Notes under the pieces: model-generated | Seen by the model: the letters and a program-made list of their open reading frames with translations, nothing else | What the model was told of the DNA's origin: nothing | Databases searched by the model: none | DNA from: Polaribacter cellanae | GTDB taxonomy: Bacteria; Bacteroidota; Bacteroidia; Flavobacteriales; Flavobacteriaceae | Assembly: GCF_017569185.1 (NCBI RefSeq) | Contig: NZ_CP071869.1 | Location: forward strand, 806,001-870,000 | DNA: 64,000 nucleotides | Direction of reading: 5' to 3' | Shown: positions 63,948 through 64,000 of the stretch, piece by piece | How positions within the stretch are numbered: position 1 is the stretch's first letter | How the letters are laid out: each line of letters begins with the position of its first letter | Translations under genes and position numbers: made by a program

Positions 63948-64000
63948 TTATTGCTTTTTTAGATATGCTACCACAGCTTTTCGAATATCGTGTGCGAGTT
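63948..64000 (-). CDS. Possible C-terminal end of an unidentified gene (partial)
   Basis: On the minus strand an open frame enters from the right edge, reads LAHDIRKAVVAYLKKQ and stops at 63948. A real gene end upstream of the DUF4856 gene is plausible, but 17 codons are too few to assign a family. Confidence 0.3.
   Translation of the reverse strand, partial: LAHDIRKAVVAYLKKQ

Overview
The window is strongly AT-rich chromosomal DNA from a marine-type Flavobacteriaceae (Bacteroidota), most like Polaribacter or Tenacibaculum. The assignment rests on TonB-dependent receptors with carboxypeptidase-like plug extensions, many lipoproteins, promoters of the TAnnTTTG type, weak Shine-Dalgarno sequences, several TTG starts, and family-typical neighbourhoods (ferredoxin/acyl-CoA reductase/serC/serA/DUF1015; rlmD/DUF6452/DUF6048). 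It reads as ordinary core chromosome: I see no phage, plasmid, intact insertion sequence, CRISPR array, tRNA or rRNA.

Layout. 0-5 kb: a cut-off SDR-like gene, a DUF457 membrane hydrolase, a decayed PAP2 phosphatase gene, then a secreted protein resembling peptidylglycine monooxygenase (PHM), an acyltransferase and a Sco1-type copper protein. 5-9 kb: a lipoprotein, ychF and a surface-type protein. 9-16 kb: ferredoxin, LuxC-like acyl-CoA reductase, serC, serA-like, DUF1015, YggS and an exonuclease/GIY-YIG fusion. 16-23 kb: ECF sigma factor and anti-sigma factor, a hydrolase, then a TonB receptor/TPR lipoprotein/two-part DUF4331 module. 23-27 kb: potassium channel, miaA, DUF2254, OmpH. 27-32 kb: an alpha-oxoamine synthase next to a cysteine synthase-like enzyme (possible sulfonolipid pair), and an S9 peptidase. 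32-46.7 kb: YbaB, AsmA, rocD, an ECF sigma/DUF6768 pair, rlmD, a PIN toxin-antitoxin pair, pterin dehydratase, DUF6452/DUF6048, a dioxygenase, SUI1, DUF1835, a nucleoside phosphorylase, a cytosolic Ca3427-like binding protein and a 46-residue lipoprotein. 46.7-53.5 kb: a repeat-filled gap, ung, MutS2-like, an esterase, a CPBP protease and guaB. 53.7-63.8 kb: two convergent gene sets (imelysin/di-haem oxidoreductase/imelysin and DUF4856/imelysin/HTTM/TonB receptor) that look like one iron-related surface system. Related AT-rich boxes lie before three of its genes.

The most interesting items are the PHM-like/Sco1 locus, the imelysin locus with its shared operator-like boxes, the split DUF4331 module with nearby ECF sigma/anti-sigma genes, the candidate cysteate/capnine gene pair, and a family of intergenic hairpins with fixed flanks and loop but variable, still-pairing stems. 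Functions come from motif recognition by eye; no database search was run.
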